Shown piece by piece: positions 48,960 to 58,660 of a DNA stretch of 64,000 nucleotides (its first letter is position 1; every line of letters begins with the position of its first letter). The stretch spans positions 62,001 to 126,000 of the forward strand of contig NZ_JAGGOO010000016.1 of assembly GCF_018614415.1 (NCBI RefSeq), written 5' to 3'. The position numbers and the translations under genes were made by a program. Source of the stretch: Streptomyces sp. ISL-12. GTDB lineage: Bacteria; Actinomycetota; Actinomycetes; Streptomycetales; Streptomycetaceae. The notes under the pieces were generated by a model. That model saw only the letters and a list, made by a program, of their open reading frames with translations, searched no databases and was not told where the DNA came from.

Positions 48960-49200
48960 TCGGGTCGTTTTCCGCTCGGACGGGAGTGGCTGACACACCA
49001 TCAGATGATGGGTCATGGAATGCGGTACGACCGCGTCGGACAGGTACCCCTGGGTGCGGCCGGTGCCGTCGGCGGTGAGCGTGCAGCCGTCGGTGTCCAG
49101 GACGGGAGTGGAGGTGAGGTCGCGGACGAAGAAGCGCTCGTCGGGGGTGTGGCGGCCGGCGCCCGCGTGGTGTCGCGAACGGTCGACCACGCGTCGGGCA
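48960..49200 (-). pseudogene. Possible remnant of a molybdopterin sulfite-oxidase-type gene
   Basis: One minus-strand frame reads TPDERFFVRDLTSTPVLDTDGCTLTADGTG (about 49065-49150), close to the NERFFVRxxxPTPxxDxxxWxLxVxG start of the sulfite oxidase family. It then runs into unrelated sequence and has no proper start. The preceding signal-like text is in another frame. A decayed sulfite oxidase would fit the sulfur island that begins here, but the match is short. Confidence 0.3.
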
Positions 49201-49308
49201 GGGGCGTGACGCTGCCCGGCGCGGTGGCCGCCGTGGCGGGTGGGGCGAGGGCGGCGGGGGTGGCACCGGCGCCCGCAGGCGGACCCGGCGAGGTGCGCGG
49301 GAGGTGCC

Positions 49309-51345
49309 TCAGGAGTGTGTACGCGGTGTTGTTTCACGGGGTTCGCGGACGTCGGAGACCAGGGTGGGTCCGGACGCGCCTCGGACGGGAGAGGAGCCGG
49401 CCGTGGGCAGGGAGCCTTCCCGTGTGCTCAGGGCACGCAACACGGCACGGGCCACGGCGTCGTTCTGGCGGAAGGCCGGGGCGTCGGTGCGGGGCCGGGC
49501 GAAGGCGGCGACGGCGCGGCTGTCGGTGGGGGCGCCGAGGGCGATCCGGCGCGGGTGGGGGCCGCCGAGGAGCGGGTCGAGTACATGGGCGTCGGTGGGG
49601 GAGACGGTGAGCAGTCCGGAGCGGTGGGTGTGCGAGGGGTCGGTGACGACCTCCTCGGCTATCTCCCCGGCCCGGTACAGGCGCCGCAGCAGGGGGTCCT
49701 CGGTGCGGTCGAGTGCGTGACGGGGCAGATACGCCTCGATCAGGGCGGTCGCGTGCACGGTGTGCCCGGGCACCGTGGGGCTGGTGGCGGTGAAGGTGCC
49801 GGTGGCCTCGTCCGTGCCGATCCTGAGGTCCGCGCCGGTGAAACAGACGATCCCGGCCCGGGACAGGGCGTGCAGCTGGCGCAGCCGGAACCCGGGCGGG
49901 CCGGAGGCGAGGAAGCTGAAGAAGCCCTGCCACCAGCCGTCCACCCCGTCGGCCACCGAGCGGGCGGTCAGGCGCCCCGACGCGACCAGCCGGGACAGGT
50001 GGCCGTAGACGGAGAGCAGGGCGAGGAACGCGCCGAGGTCCGCGCTGTGGTCCGGGTCCTCGCGGCGGGCCACGTCCCGGACGATGTAATCGCGCAGGTG
50101 TTCCTGGAAGGCCTCCGGGGTGGCGAAGGTGACGCCGGTCAGCGGCCGGTCCAGGGCCTCGAAGTCGAGCCGGTCCGCCGGATCCGGAACCGACGCGGCG
50201 ACGAGGGCGGCCATGTCGCCGGAGTACCAGTCGAGACGGTCGTAGGCGGCGGAGAACGCGGACCAGGTCCCGGTGGTGCGCCCGGGATGGGCGTGGAACA
50301 GCTCGTGGTAGTGGCCGAACCCGATCTCCTTGGCCATCAGGGGCCACACGTCGCGCCGCAGGTCCAGCGGCCGTCCCCCGGCGAGCAGCGCGTCGACCGC
50401 CTCCGGCCCGAAGTGGCGCGGCAGCGGCGGGCGGGGGCCCCGGAGCCGGTAGCCGGTCTTGGAGTGGTACGGCACACCGCGCCGCGATCCCACGTGCAGG
50501 ACCGGCTCACGGCCGGCCGGCAGATAGGCGAGTGTCCCGTCCGGTTCGGTGCGGTACCTGCCGCCGCGGCCCTCGGTGAGCAGCACGGCCAGGTCGACGA
50601 AGGCCAGCCCGAAGCCGCGCAGCACGACGTGTTCACCGGGCCGCAGCGCCGAGAGGTCGGCGTCGGCGGAGAAGGCGGGCGGCAGGTGGAAGCGGCCGTG
50701 GCGGCGGGCGAAGGCGGCCAGGGCACGGTGCTCGGCGGCGGGCGCGGCGTCCAGGTGGCCCTGGGCGAGCACCACCAGGTCGGCGGTGAGCGGTGTGTCG
50801 CTCCCGGCCAGGCACACCCGCTGCGGACCGTCCGGGGGACCGGAGACAGCGGTCGCGGTGGCCCGGTGCCAGGTGACGGTGACCGACGGCGGCAGCGCGG
50901 CCAGCGCCGCGCGGAACACCCAGTCCAGATAGGCGCTCTGGGCGCGCCGGGTGGGGAAGTCGGTGGGTGCGAGCGCGCGGAGTTCGCCGAGCACCTCCGG
51001 GTCGGCGGGTTCGGCGTAGGGCGCGTACCGGGGGCCGTTGCCGGAGAACTGGGCGGCCCACTCGGCGAGCGAGGGCCCGGGCCGGACCGTTCCGTCGATG
51101 ACGGAGGACTCGTCGGTGAACATGGTCACGTCCTCGGCCATGGAGTTCATCCGCAGCAGCGGCGACTGCTCGTGCCGCCAGACCCGGCCCGGACCCGGCG
51201 GGTGCGGATCGATCAGATGGATGCGCAACTCCCGCTCACCCGACCAGAGTTCACCGGAGTTGGTGGCCAGGCGCTCCAGCAGACCGGTGGCCCGCGGTCC
51301 GGCACCGACGACGGCCAGTACGGCGGCGGAGGCGGTGGCGCTCAC
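49309..51345 (-). CDS. FAD/NAD(P)-binding oxidoreductase of the sulfur island
   Basis: A 678-residue flavoprotein. The N-terminal AVLAVVGAGPRATGLLERLA is the FAD-binding loop of the FAD-NAD(P)-binding family, followed by the conserved HLIDPHPPGPGRVWR and LLRMNSMAEDVTMFTD. GEHVVLRGFGLAFVDLAVLLTEGRGG is a second nucleotide-binding region. The C-terminal half is family-specific. The closest class is ornithine/lysine hydroxylase-like proteins of unknown substrate, which in Streptomyces sit beside amino-acid ABC permeases. The GTG overlaps the permease stop (GTGA). An oxidative step on an imported sulfur amino acid derivative is inferred. Confidence 0.85.
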   Translation of the reverse strand: MSATASAAVLAVVGAGPRATGLLERLATNSGELWSGERELRIHLIDPHPPGPGRVWRHEQSPLLRMNSMAEDVTMFTDESSVIDGTVRPGPSLAEWAAQFSGNGPRYAPYAEPADPEVLGELRALAPTDFPTRRAQSAYLDWVFRAALAALPPSVTVTWHRATATAVSGPPDGPQRVCLAGSDTPLTADLVVLAQGHLDAAPAAEHRALAAFARRHGRFHLPPAFSADADLSALRPGEHVVLRGFGLAFVDLAVLLTEGRGGRYRTEPDGTLAYLPAGREPVLHVGSRRGVPYHSKTGYRLRGPRPPLPRHFGPEAVDALLAGGRPLDLRRDVWPLMAKEIGFGHYHELFHAHPGRTTGTWSAFSAAYDRLDWYSGDMAALVAASVPDPADRLDFEALDRPLTGVTFATPEAFQEHLRDYIVRDVARREDPDHSADLGAFLALLSVYGHLSRLVASGRLTARSVADGVDGWWQGFFSFLASGPPGFRLRQLHALSRAGIVCFTGADLRIGTDEATGTFTATSPTVPGHTVHATALIEAYLPRHALDRTEDPLLRRLYRAGEIAEEVVTDPSHTHRSGLLTVSPTDAHVLDPLLGGPHPRRIALGAPTDSRAVAAFARPRTDAPAFRQNDAVARAVLRALSTREGSLPTAGSSPVRGASGPTLVSDVREPRETTPRTHS

Positions 51346-52373
51346 TGGTCACCGCCGGTCACGGGCCGGGCGTCGGCGGCCGTCGCGGCGCTCAGCCGGG
51401 AGCGGACGGCGCCCAGCCGCTCCCGCAGCCGCCGCACCGGGGTGGGCGGCAGGGCGCGGGAGGTGCCGCGCGCGTAGTGCCGTTCCACATAGAACTGGCC
51501 GACGCTGAGCACCGTGGTGACCGCGATGTACCACAGGGTGGCCACCAGCAGCAGCGGGATCACCTGGTAGGTCTGGTTGTAGACCAGCTGCACCGAGTAC
51601 AGCAGGTCGTGCACGGCCAGCACACTGACGATGCTGGTGCCCTTCAGCGTGCCGATCAGCATGTTGCCGGCGGTCGGCACGATGGAGCGCATCGCCTGCG
51701 GGATCACGATCCGGCGCAGCGTACGGCGCCTGCTCAGGCCGAGCGCCTGGGCGGCCTCGGTCTGCCCGGCGTCCACCGACAGGATGCCGCCGCGCACCAC
51801 CTCGGCGGCGTACGCGGCCTCGTGCAGGGTGAGGCCGACCACCGCGGTGAGGGTGGGCCCGAACAGGTCGACCGTCTTGACGGTGACGAACTCCGGGCCG
51901 AACGGGACGCCGAGCCCGAGGGTCGGATACAGGGCGCCGATGTTGAACCAGAACAGCAGCTGCACCAGCAGCGGCGTGGACCGGAAGATCCACACGAAGC
52001 CCCAGCTCAGGGTCCGCAGTACCGGGTTGACCGAGAGCCGCATCACGGCCAGCGGCGTACCCAGCAGGAAGCCGAGCACCATCACCGCGGCGGTCAGCCA
52101 GAGGGTGAGCAGCAGTCCGTCGAGGACCGCGCCGGTGGTGAAGTACCGGCCGACGACGCCCCACTGGAAGGCGTCGTTGCGGACGACCGAGTCGAGGACC
52201 ATCGCGAAGACCAGCAGCGCGCCGGCCGCGGCCACCCAGCGGCCGGTGTGGCGGCGCGGCACGATGCGGGGCAGGTGCGCACCCGGTGCGTCAGGTGCAT
52301 CAGGTGCGTCGGGTGTGCCGACAGGGTCGGCGGTGACGGTGGAGGGAGTGGTGACGTCGGAACGTGTGGCCAT
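51342..52373 (-). CDS. Amino-acid ABC transporter permease (HisM/GlnP type)
   Basis: A 343-residue permease. About 50 N-terminal residues include the repeat DAPDAPDAPGA (9-bp DNA repeats at about 52280-52310). Helices and the ABC-binding loop follow: [43 protein letters not shown] and EAAYAAEVVRGGILSVDAGQTEAAQALGLSRRRTLRRIVIPQAMRSIVPTAGNMLIGTLKGTS. It is close in sequence to the permease at 55779, including the C-terminal TPVRRLRERL region. No ATPase gene accompanies it, so it may share the one at 56816. Start ATG at 52373, with CGGAGAG upstream. Confidence 0.9.
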   Translation of the reverse strand: MATRSDVTTPSTVTADPVGTPDAPDAPDAPGAHLPRIVPRRHTGRWVAAAGALLVFAMVLDSVVRNDAFQWGVVGRYFTTGAVLDGLLLTLWLTAAVMVLGFLLGTPLAVMRLSVNPVLRTLSWGFVWIFRSTPLLVQLLFWFNIGALYPTLGLGVPFGPEFVTVKTVDLFGPTLTAVVGLTLHEAAYAAEVVRGGILSVDAGQTEAAQALGLSRRRTLRRIVIPQAMRSIVPTAGNMLIGTLKGTSIVSVLAVHDLLYSVQLVYNQTYQVIPLLLVATLWYIAVTTVLSVGQFYVERHYARGTSRALPPTPVRRLRERLGAVRSRLSAATAADARPVTGGDQ

Positions 52374-52643
52374 CGGGGGCTCTCCGGGGGAGGGATGCGC
52401 AAGCGTCGGTGACCACCCGGCGACACCGGCGGCGGAGCGCGGCGCGAACGCCGTACGGGGCACGGTGCGGCCGGGAGGCCGGCGTCATCACACGTGCCGC
52501 GTCCCTCAACGCGGCCGGAGGGCACCGCACGGGGCGGAGCCGATCCGTGTCGATCGTATGTGCCCATGGCCTCGCCGTGTCAACAGGGCCTCGGTGGGGC
52601 GGTGTCGAGCGCCGGGAGGGCGGTACCGGTATGCGGTCGCCGC
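52374..52643 (-). promoter_or_regulatory. Promoter of the permease/FAD operon
   Basis: On the minus strand TTGACA (52583 to 52578) and TACGAT (52558 to 52553) are near-consensus boxes, with a 19-bp spacer, about 180 bp upstream of the permease start. No leader peptide frame of the type found on the plus strand was seen on this strand. Confidence 0.5.
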
Positions 52644-52673
52644 TTGACGTGCCCCGTGATGTCCTGCTCAATT
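52644..52673 (+). promoter_or_regulatory. Promoter of leader peptide 1
   Basis: TTGACG (52644-52649) and TCAATT (52668-52673), 18-bp spacer. The expected start of transcription coincides with the ATG at 52680, so the leader is probably translated from a leaderless mRNA; there is no Shine-Dalgarno. Confidence 0.6.
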
Positions 52674-52679
52674 AGTCGC

Positions 52680-52757
52680 ATGGACGCCCAGCAGCGCTTG
52701 GTCTCGCGTGACCACATCGACTTCGGTCGGGTGTGGTCCGCGGCGTGTCGCGGCTGA
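52680..52757 (+). CDS. Sulfur-operon leader peptide 1 (25 aa)
   Basis: Encodes 25 residues: MDAQQRLVSRDHIDFGRV then WSAACRG. The pattern L-V-x-R-x-H-x-D-x-x-R-V-x-S-A-x-C-R is that of short actinobacterial leader peptides found upstream of sulfur assimilation genes, with a Cys codon near the end. Stalling at the Cys codon when cysteinyl-tRNA is scarce would affect downstream mRNA. It is followed, about 315 bp on, by the SsuD-like operon. A second copy is at 58698. Confidence 0.8.
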   Translation: MDAQQRLVSRDHIDFGRVWSAACRG

Positions 52758-52798
52758 CTCCGCGGCGGACGGCCCGACCGGTCCTTCCCTCCCTCGGC

Positions 52799-52876
52799 GA
52801 TCCCTCGATCCCGTGATCCTCTGATCCCGTGAACCTGATTCCGTGATCTCTTGATCCGGTGATCTCCTGATCCCGT
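52799..52876 (+). repeat. 8-bp tandem repeat array GATCNNNT
   Basis: About ten units, nearly all 8 bp: GATCCCTC, GATCCCGT, GATCCTCT, GATCCCGT, GAACCTGA, TTCCGT (6 bp), GATCTCTT, GATCCGGT, GATCTCCT, GATCCCGT. It lies between the leader peptide and the SsuD-like gene, a stretch of 315 bp with no other gene. It could be simple slippage DNA, a part of the attenuator, or a protein-binding array. Confidence 0.9.
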
Positions 52877-53072
52877 TGCGGGCCGAGTCCTCCTTCGCGC
52901 TCGTCCGCGCCGCCGCCTTCCGTTCCTCCCGCCACTCGGCGTCATCACGTCTTCCAGTACCGCACCGGACACCGCGGTGCTGACACCCCCTCATGTCTTC
53001 GACCGCCGGCGGTCGCCGAGCCCGTACGCGTGCGGCCGGCGACCCCTGCCACCCTGCCCGAAAGGCCCTGCC

Positions 53073-54236
53073 ATGCCCGTGGAATTTCTCGGCATAGCCG
53101 CCACCAACGACGGCTCGGAGACCACTCCTCGCTCCGGCGCCGCCTTCGACAAGGAATACACGCTCCGGCTCGCCCGTGCCCACGAGGACCACGGCTGGGA
53201 CCGGGTGCTGTTCGCCTACGGCTCCGGAGCCCCGGACCCCGCCCCGGCCGCCGCCTACATCGCCAGTCGGCTGGACCGCCTCCAGCTCCTGCTGGCCCAC
53301 CGGCCCAACGTCTCCTACCCCACCTTCGCCGCGAAGACCTTCGCCACCCTCGACCGGATCAGCGAGGGACGGCTGACCGTCCACTTCATCACCGGCGGCA
53401 ACGACCACGAGCAGGGCCGCGAAGGCGACACCCTCACCAAGGACGAGCGCTACGCCCGCACCCGGGAGTACATCCGGATCGTCAAGAAGATCTGGACGAC
53501 GCACGAGCCCTTCGACCACGAGGGCGAGCACTACCGCTTCCACGACTTCGTCAGCGACGTCTTCCCGGTGCAACAGCCCCGGCCGAACGTCTCGTTCGGC
53601 GGTTCGTCACCGGCCGCGTACGCCGCCGGAGGCGCCGAGGCCGACATCTACTGCCTGTGGGGCGAGCCGCTGGCACGGACCGCCGAGCAGATCGAGAACG
53701 TCAGGGCCGCCGCGCGGGCCGCCGGCCGCACGGACGTCCCGCGCATCCAGGTCGCCTTCCGTCCGATCATCGCCCCGACGGAGGAGCTGGCCTGCGAGAA
53801 GGCGCACCGCACGGTCGGCGCCATCCGCCGGCGGCGCGGGTCGGGCGTGGTACGCCACCACCGCCGCGACGCCCCGCAGAGCGCGGCACCTCAGAACACC
53901 CGCTCCCAGCGGCTGATCGCCATCGCCGAGGCGGGGGAGCGCTACGACCGCGCCCTGTGGACCCCGACCGCCGCCGCCACCGGTGGCGCGGGCAACTCCA
54001 ACGCCCTGGTCGGCACCCCGGAGACGGTCGCCCAGGCACTCCTCGACTACTACGACCTCGGCGTGGACATCCTCTCCGCCCGCGGCCACGACCTGCTCGG
54101 CGACGCGATCGACTTCGGCCGGTACGTCATCCCGATCGTCCGCGAGGAGGTCGCCAAGCGCGACGCCGAGCGCCACGCCCAGCGTGACGAGCGGGCGGAC
54201 CGCACCCCCCAGTCCCTGGCGGCGGTGCGCGGATGA
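53073..54236 (+). CDS. SsuD-like flavin-dependent monooxygenase
   Basis: A 387-residue LLM-class enzyme of the alkanesulfonate/dimethylsulfone monooxygenase type: MPVEFLGIAATNDGSETTPRSGAAFDKEYTLRLARAHEDHGWDRVLFAYGSG, then TFAAKTFATLDRISEGRLTVHFITGGNDHEQGREGDTLTKDERYARTREYIRIVKKIW and FSFGGSS-type flavin site NVSFGGSSPAAY. It uses FMNH2 and O2 to release sulfite from a sulfonate or similar compound. GAAAGG lies upstream of the ATG. It is the first structural gene after leader peptide 1 and is coupled (ATGA) to the GNAT gene. The flavin reductase is not in this operon. Confidence 0.9.
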   Translation: MPVEFLGIAATNDGSETTPRSGAAFDKEYTLRLARAHEDHGWDRVLFAYGSGAPDPAPAAAYIASRLDRLQLLLAHRPNVSYPTFAAKTFATLDRISEGRLTVHFITGGNDHEQGREGDTLTKDERYARTREYIRIVKKIWTTHEPFDHEGEHYRFHDFVSDVFPVQQPRPNVSFGGSSPAAYAAGGAEADIYCLWGEPLARTAEQIENVRAAARAAGRTDVPRIQVAFRPIIAPTEELACEKAHRTVGAIRRRRGSGVVRHHRRDAPQSAAPQNTRSQRLIAIAEAGERYDRALWTPTAAATGGAGNSNALVGTPETVAQALLDYYDLGVDILSARGHDLLGDAIDFGRYVIPIVREEVAKRDAERHAQRDERADRTPQSLAAVRG

Positions 54237-54808
54237 CGTCCGTCGCCCGGCCCGTCACCGGACTGACGGTGACCCAGGCAGCGGTGTCCGACCCCAGGGT
54301 CCGTCCCCTGCTGCGCGAACTCGGCGACGAGTACTCCGCGCGCTACGGGAAGGACGCGCACGCCGAACTGGCCCGCTACCCCGACGAGGAGTTCACCGCG
54401 GCGTACGGAGGCGTCCTGCTGCTCCTGCTGGAGGACGGGACGTCCGTGGCGGGCGGTGCCTTCCGCCGGTACGACGAGGACACCGCCGAGCTGAAACGCA
54501 TCTGGACCCACTCCGCGCACCGCCGGCGCGGGCTGGCCCGCCGGGTCGTCGCCGAACTGGAACGCGAGGCGCGCGCCCGCGGCTACCGGCGGATCTACCT
54601 GACCACCGGTCCGCGCCAGCCCGAGGCCCGCGGCCTGTACCTGGCCACCGGCTACACACCGCTGTTCGACACCGCGGCCGACCCGGAGACCATCGGGCCG
54701 CTGCCGTTCGAGAAGCACCTGAGCGGCAGACGGCCGGAGAACCACCTGAGCGCGACGCCGATGCGTCCCGCGCAGCCCCAGAACCACCCGAAGGAGACCG
54801 ACCAGTGA
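54233..54808 (+). CDS. GNAT family N-acetyltransferase
   Basis: A 191-residue acetyltransferase. LKRIWTHSAHRRRGLARRVVAELEREARARGYRRIYLTTGPRQPEARGLYLATGYTPL contains the acetyl-CoA loop (HRRRGLA) and the usual GY end. The last ~30 residues are a disordered, Pro/Asn-rich tail. Start ATG overlaps the SsuD-like stop, and its stop overlaps the binding protein GTG. In cystine/S-alkylcysteine salvage operons N-acetylation starts detoxification of the sulfur amino acid, which is a plausible role here. Confidence 0.88.
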   Translation: MTSVARPVTGLTVTQAAVSDPRVRPLLRELGDEYSARYGKDAHAELARYPDEEFTAAYGGVLLLLLEDGTSVAGGAFRRYDEDTAELKRIWTHSAHRRRGLARRVVAELEREARARGYRRIYLTTGPRQPEARGLYLATGYTPLFDTAADPETIGPLPFEKHLSGRRPENHLSATPMRPAQPQNHPKETDQ

Positions 54809-55758
54809 ACCCCACCGCGGCCAGGGCGCGCCCGCGCCACCTCGTCGCCGCCGCCCTGCTGCCCCTGCTGGCCCTGACCGCCTGCGGCTCCGGCGACACC
54901 GGCACCACCGCTCCGGCGGGCGCCCAGGCCCCCGCGCCGACCGACGACCCGGTCGCCGCCGTCCGCAAGGTGGAGTCGGCCGCCGCCCTCCTGCCCGCCG
55001 AGGTCCGCGAGGGGGGCACGCTGCGGGTGGGCAGTTCGGTCGGCGCACCGCCCTCCGCCTACTACCCGAACGGTTCCGACAAGGCACCCGAGGGCCAGGA
55101 CATCGACCTCACCGACGCCGTCGCCAAGGTCCTCGGCATCGAGGTGCGGCGCCAGGACGCCTCGTTCGAAACGATCCTGCCCGCCCTCGAGAGCGGCAAG
55201 TACGACGTGGGCACCGGCAACTTCGGCGTCACCAGTGAGCGCCTGAAGACCATCGACTTCGTCACGTACATCGACGACGGCCAGGGCTTCGCGGTGAAGA
55301 AGGGCAGCACCGCCCTGAAGAAGAAGGTCACCGACCTCACCCAGCTGTGCGGCCTGACCATCGGCACCAACGCCGGCACCACGTTCGAGTCCACCCTCAC
55401 CGCGCGCAAGAGCGTGTGCGCCGACGCCGGGAAGGAGCCCTACGACGTCAAGGTGTACTCGGAGAACGGCGCCACCCTCACCGCGCTCCAGCAGGGCCGG
55501 ATCGACGTGATCATGTCGACCATCAACGGCCTGCGCCACCAGGCCGCGCAGCCCGCCGCGCAGACCGCCTTCATCGGGGAGTACCACCGCCTCGACGTCG
55601 GCTTCGCCTTCAAGAAGGGCTCCCCGCTCACCAAGGCGTTCCAGGCCGCCGTCAACGAGCTGATCGACGACGGCACGTACGCCCGCATCCTCGAGAAGTG
55701 GGGCACCTCCGCCTCCGCGATCGACGCGTCGCGGATCAACCCGCCCGAGCACACCTGA
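54805..55758 (+). CDS. Amino-acid ABC transporter substrate-binding lipoprotein 1
   Basis: A 317-residue family 3 binding protein. The lipobox LTACGS ends the signal (Cys about 25). Then come [67 protein letters not shown] and the C-terminal [23 protein letters not shown]. It is membrane-anchored outside the cell and delivers an amino-acid-like ligand to the permease. Start GTG at 54805, with AAGGAG upstream. Ligand probably cystine or another organosulfur amino acid, by context. Confidence 0.9.
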   Translation: MNPTAARARPRHLVAAALLPLLALTACGSGDTGTTAPAGAQAPAPTDDPVAAVRKVESAAALLPAEVREGGTLRVGSSVGAPPSAYYPNGSDKAPEGQDIDLTDAVAKVLGIEVRRQDASFETILPALESGKYDVGTGNFGVTSERLKTIDFVTYIDDGQGFAVKKGSTALKKKVTDLTQLCGLTIGTNAGTTFESTLTARKSVCADAGKEPYDVKVYSENGATLTALQQGRIDVIMSTINGLRHQAAQPAAQTAFIGEYHRLDVGFAFKKGSPLTKAFQAAVNELIDDGTYARILEKWGTSASAIDASRINPPEHT

Positions 55759-55778
55759 AGCCGAGCAGGAACCCCGTC

Positions 55779-56819
55779 ATGAGACTCACCACCGACTCCG
55801 CCGGCGATCCCACCGCCGCACCGCCCGGCGCGGCCGTCCCCGGCGGCGGTCCCGAGGCCCCGCCGGTCGCCGACGACCCGGCGTCCCTCAAGGTCGTCCC
55901 CGCCCGCCACTACGCCCGGTGGGCGGCTGCCGCCGTCGTGGCCGTGCTGGTGGCCCAGTTCGGGCACGGCCTGGCCACCAACCCCGTATGGGAATGGCAC
56001 GTCTTCGGCGACTACGTGCTGTCCGAGACCATCGTCCAGGCAGTGTGGGTCACCCTCCAGCTCACCGCGTACGCCACCGTGCTCGGCTTCCTGCTGGGCA
56101 CCGTCCTGGCGTTCATGCGGCTGTCGCGCAGCCCGCTGCTCCAGACCGTCGCCTGGACCTACATCTGGATCTTCCGGTCCATCCCGATGATCGTCCAGCT
56201 CGTGTTCTGGTTCAACCTCAGCGCCCTGTACGAGAGTCTGGGCGTCGGCATCCCCTTCGGACCGGTGTTCTGGTCGGTCGACAGCGACAGCCTCATCGGC
56301 ACGATCGGCGCCGCGGTCATCGGACTGTCCCTGCACCAGGCCGCCTACGCCGCCGAGATCGTCCGCGGCGGCGTCATCTCGGTCGACCCGGGGCAGTCGG
56401 AGGCCGCCGCGGCCCTGGGCATCCCGCGGCTGCGGCAGATCCGCCGGATCGTGCTGCCCCAGGCCATGCGCGCCATCCTGCCCACGGCCGGCAACGAGAT
56501 CATCGGGCTGCTCAAGGGCACCTCGGTGGTCTACGTGATGGCCATCGGCGAGCTGTTCTACCAGGTCCAGGTCGTCTACGGCCGCAACGGCCGGGTCATC
56601 CCGCTGCTGCTCGTGGCCACCGCCTGGTACGTGGTGCTGACCTCCCTGCTGTCGGTCCTCCAGTACTACGTCGAACGCCGCTTCGCCCGCGGCGCCGACC
56701 GCACCCCGCCCCCCACACCGCTCCAGCGCCTCCGGCACACCGCCCGCTCCCTGCGCGCGGCGGCCGCCCGGCGCGAACTGCCCGTCGTACCGCTGAAGAT
56801 CCCGGGAGGGAACCGATGA
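55779..56819 (+). CDS. Amino-acid ABC transporter permease
   Basis: A 346-residue permease, five to six helices after a ~45-residue Pro/Ala/Gly-rich N terminus. [57 protein letters not shown] and [63 protein letters not shown] include the EAA loop that contacts the ATPase. It ends four bases inside the ATPase start (ATGA). It is a paralogue of the permease at 51342-52373. Confidence 0.92.
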   Translation: MRLTTDSAGDPTAAPPGAAVPGGGPEAPPVADDPASLKVVPARHYARWAAAAVVAVLVAQFGHGLATNPVWEWHVFGDYVLSETIVQAVWVTLQLTAYATVLGFLLGTVLAFMRLSRSPLLQTVAWTYIWIFRSIPMIVQLVFWFNLSALYESLGVGIPFGPVFWSVDSDSLIGTIGAAVIGLSLHQAAYAAEIVRGGVISVDPGQSEAAAALGIPRLRQIRRIVLPQAMRAILPTAGNEIIGLLKGTSVVYVMAIGELFYQVQVVYGRNGRVIPLLLVATAWYVVLTSLLSVLQYYVERRFARGADRTPPPTPLQRLRHTARSLRAAAARRELPVVPLKIPGGNR

Positions 56820-57580
56820 GCGACTTCATGGTGGACGTCCGCGGCGTCCACAAGAGTTTCGGGCCCCTGCACGTGCTGCGCGGCGTCGACCTCCAGGTGC
56901 GTGCCGGGCAGGTCACCGTGATCCTCGGACCCTCCGGCTCCGGCAAGTCCACGCTGCTGCGGACCATCAACCACCTGGAGAAGGTCGACCGCGGCTGGAT
57001 CGGCATCGACGGCGAACTCATCGGCTACCGCCGCTCCGGTGACACGCTGCACGAGCTGAAGGAGAAGGACGTCCTCAAGCAGCGCACCCACATCGGGTTC
57101 GTCTTCCAGGACTTCAACCTCTTCCCGCACCTGACCGTCCTGGAGAACCTGGTCGAGGCCCCCGTCTCCGCGCTGCGCCGCCCGCGCGCGGACGCGGAGG
57201 AGACGGCACACCGGCTGCTGGACCGCGTAGGACTCGCCGACAAGGCCGGCGCCTATCCGCGCCAGCTCTCCGGCGGCCAGCAGCAGCGCGTCGCCATCGC
57301 CCGCGCGCTCGCCCTGGAACCGAAGGTGCTGCTCTTCGACGAACCCACCTCCGCGCTCGACCCCGAACTGGTCGGTGAGGTCCTCGACGTCATCAAGGAC
57401 CTGGCGGGCACCGGCACCACCATGATCGTCGTCACCCATGAGATCGGCTTCGCCCGCGAGGTCGCCGACACCGTGGTGTTCATGGACGGCGGTGTGGTCG
57501 TCGAACAGGGCCCGCCCGCGGCCGTCCTGGACGCCCCGCGCCACGAACGCACCCGCGCCTTCCTCGCCAAAGTCCTCTGA
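56816..57580 (+). CDS. Amino-acid ABC transporter ATP-binding protein
   Basis: A 254-residue ATPase of the GlnQ/HisP class. Walker [25 protein letters not shown], the Q-loop [22 protein letters not shown], the signature [18 protein letters not shown], Walker [21 protein letters not shown] and the H-loop [14 protein letters not shown] are all intact. It energises the permease encoded just upstream and may also serve the paralogous permease on the other strand. Confidence 0.95.
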   Translation: MSDFMVDVRGVHKSFGPLHVLRGVDLQVRAGQVTVILGPSGSGKSTLLRTINHLEKVDRGWIGIDGELIGYRRSGDTLHELKEKDVLKQRTHIGFVFQDFNLFPHLTVLENLVEAPVSALRRPRADAEETAHRLLDRVGLADKAGAYPRQLSGGQQQRVAIARALALEPKVLLFDEPTSALDPELVGEVLDVIKDLAGTGTTMIVVTHEIGFAREVADTVVFMDGGVVVEQGPPAAVLDAPRHERTRAFLAKVL

Positions 57581-57614
57581 CCGCCCTCCTCTTCCCCCCT
57601 TCAGGAGAACCACC

Positions 57615-58598
57615 GTGCCCGTCCTCGCCCGCACCACCACCGCCGCCGTCACGATCACACTCGCCTCGGCCCTCGTCCTCGCCGGCTGCTCCGACCCCTC
57701 CGACGGCTCCACCACCGAGGTCGCCGGTACGTCGGGTGCCAAGACGAAGATCAACCTGAGTGCCGATCAGCAACGTGTCACCACGGCGAAGGTCGACTCC
57801 ATAGCCGCGCGGCTCCCCGCCGAGGTACGCGAGAGAGGCACCCTGGAGACCGTCGCCTCCTCCACCTCCGCCGCCCCGCTGAACTTCTACGCCACCGACA
57901 ACAAGACCGTCATCGGCGTCGAGACCGACCTCGTCCACCTGGTCGCCGACGTCCTCGGCCTGAAGGTCCGCATCACCCCGGTCTCCTGGGAGAACATCTT
58001 CGTCGGCCTCGACAGCGCCAAGTACGACGTGAGCTTCAGCAACATCACCGTCACCGAGGAGCGCAAGGAGAAGTACGACTTCGCCACCTACCGCGAGGAC
58101 AACCTCGGCTTCGAGGCGAAGAAGGGCAGCGGCCTGAAGGTCGACGGGCCCGAGGACGTGGCCGGGCTGACGGTCGCCGTGAGCAGCGGCACCAACCAGG
58201 AGAAGCTGCTCATCGAGTGGTCGAAGGAGAACGAGAAGGCCGGCCGGAAGCCGGTCGACATCAAGTACTACCAGAACGACAGCGACACCTACCTCGCGCT
58301 GCGCTCCGGCCGCATCGACCTCTACCTCGGCCCCAACCCGACCGCCGCCTACCACGCGGCCACCGGCCGGCAGACGGAGGTCGTCGGCACGTACTCCGGA
58401 GCCGGCGACACCTTGCAGGGCCTCGTCGCGGCCACCACGAAGAAGGACAGCGGCCTCGTCGAACCGCTCGCCGACGCGCTGAACGAGGTCATCCGCAACG
58501 GCACCTACGGCAAGGTGCTCGCCCGCTGGGGCCTGTCCGACGAGGCCGTCGAGAAGTCGGAGATCAACCCGCCCGGCCTGCCGAAGACCGACGAGTAG
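57615..58598 (+). CDS. Amino-acid ABC transporter substrate-binding lipoprotein 2
   Basis: A 327-residue family 3 binding protein with lipobox LAGCS (Cys about 25), then LETVASSTSAAPLNFYATDNKTVIGVETDLVHLVADVLGLKV, YDVSFSNITVTEERKEKYDFATYREDNLGFEAKKGSG, and the end YGKVLARWGLSDEAVEKSEINPPGLP. It is a diverged paralogue of binding protein 1 in the same operon. Two binding proteins, two permeases and one ATPase suggest a broadened substrate range. Start GTG at 57615, with AGGAGAAC upstream. Confidence 0.9.
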   Translation: MPVLARTTTAAVTITLASALVLAGCSDPSDGSTTEVAGTSGAKTKINLSADQQRVTTAKVDSIAARLPAEVRERGTLETVASSTSAAPLNFYATDNKTVIGVETDLVHLVADVLGLKVRITPVSWENIFVGLDSAKYDVSFSNITVTEERKEKYDFATYREDNLGFEAKKGSGLKVDGPEDVAGLTVAVSSGTNQEKLLIEWSKENEKAGRKPVDIKYYQNDSDTYLALRSGRIDLYLGPNPTAAYHAATGRQTEVVGTYSGAGDTLQGLVAATTKKDSGLVEPLADALNEVIRNGTYGKVLARWGLSDEAVEKSEINPPGLPKTDE

Positions 58599-58660
58599 CC
58601 CGCGGCACGGCACCGCCGGCCTCATTTCTCTATTATCCCTACCGGATTTATAGGAAACTG

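Noticed and set aside
52668..53573. Minus-strand frame containing repeated ITGSRD-like residues
   Set aside because: The repeats are only the translation of the 8-bp DNA array; there is no start signal, and the frame runs antisense into the SsuD-like gene.
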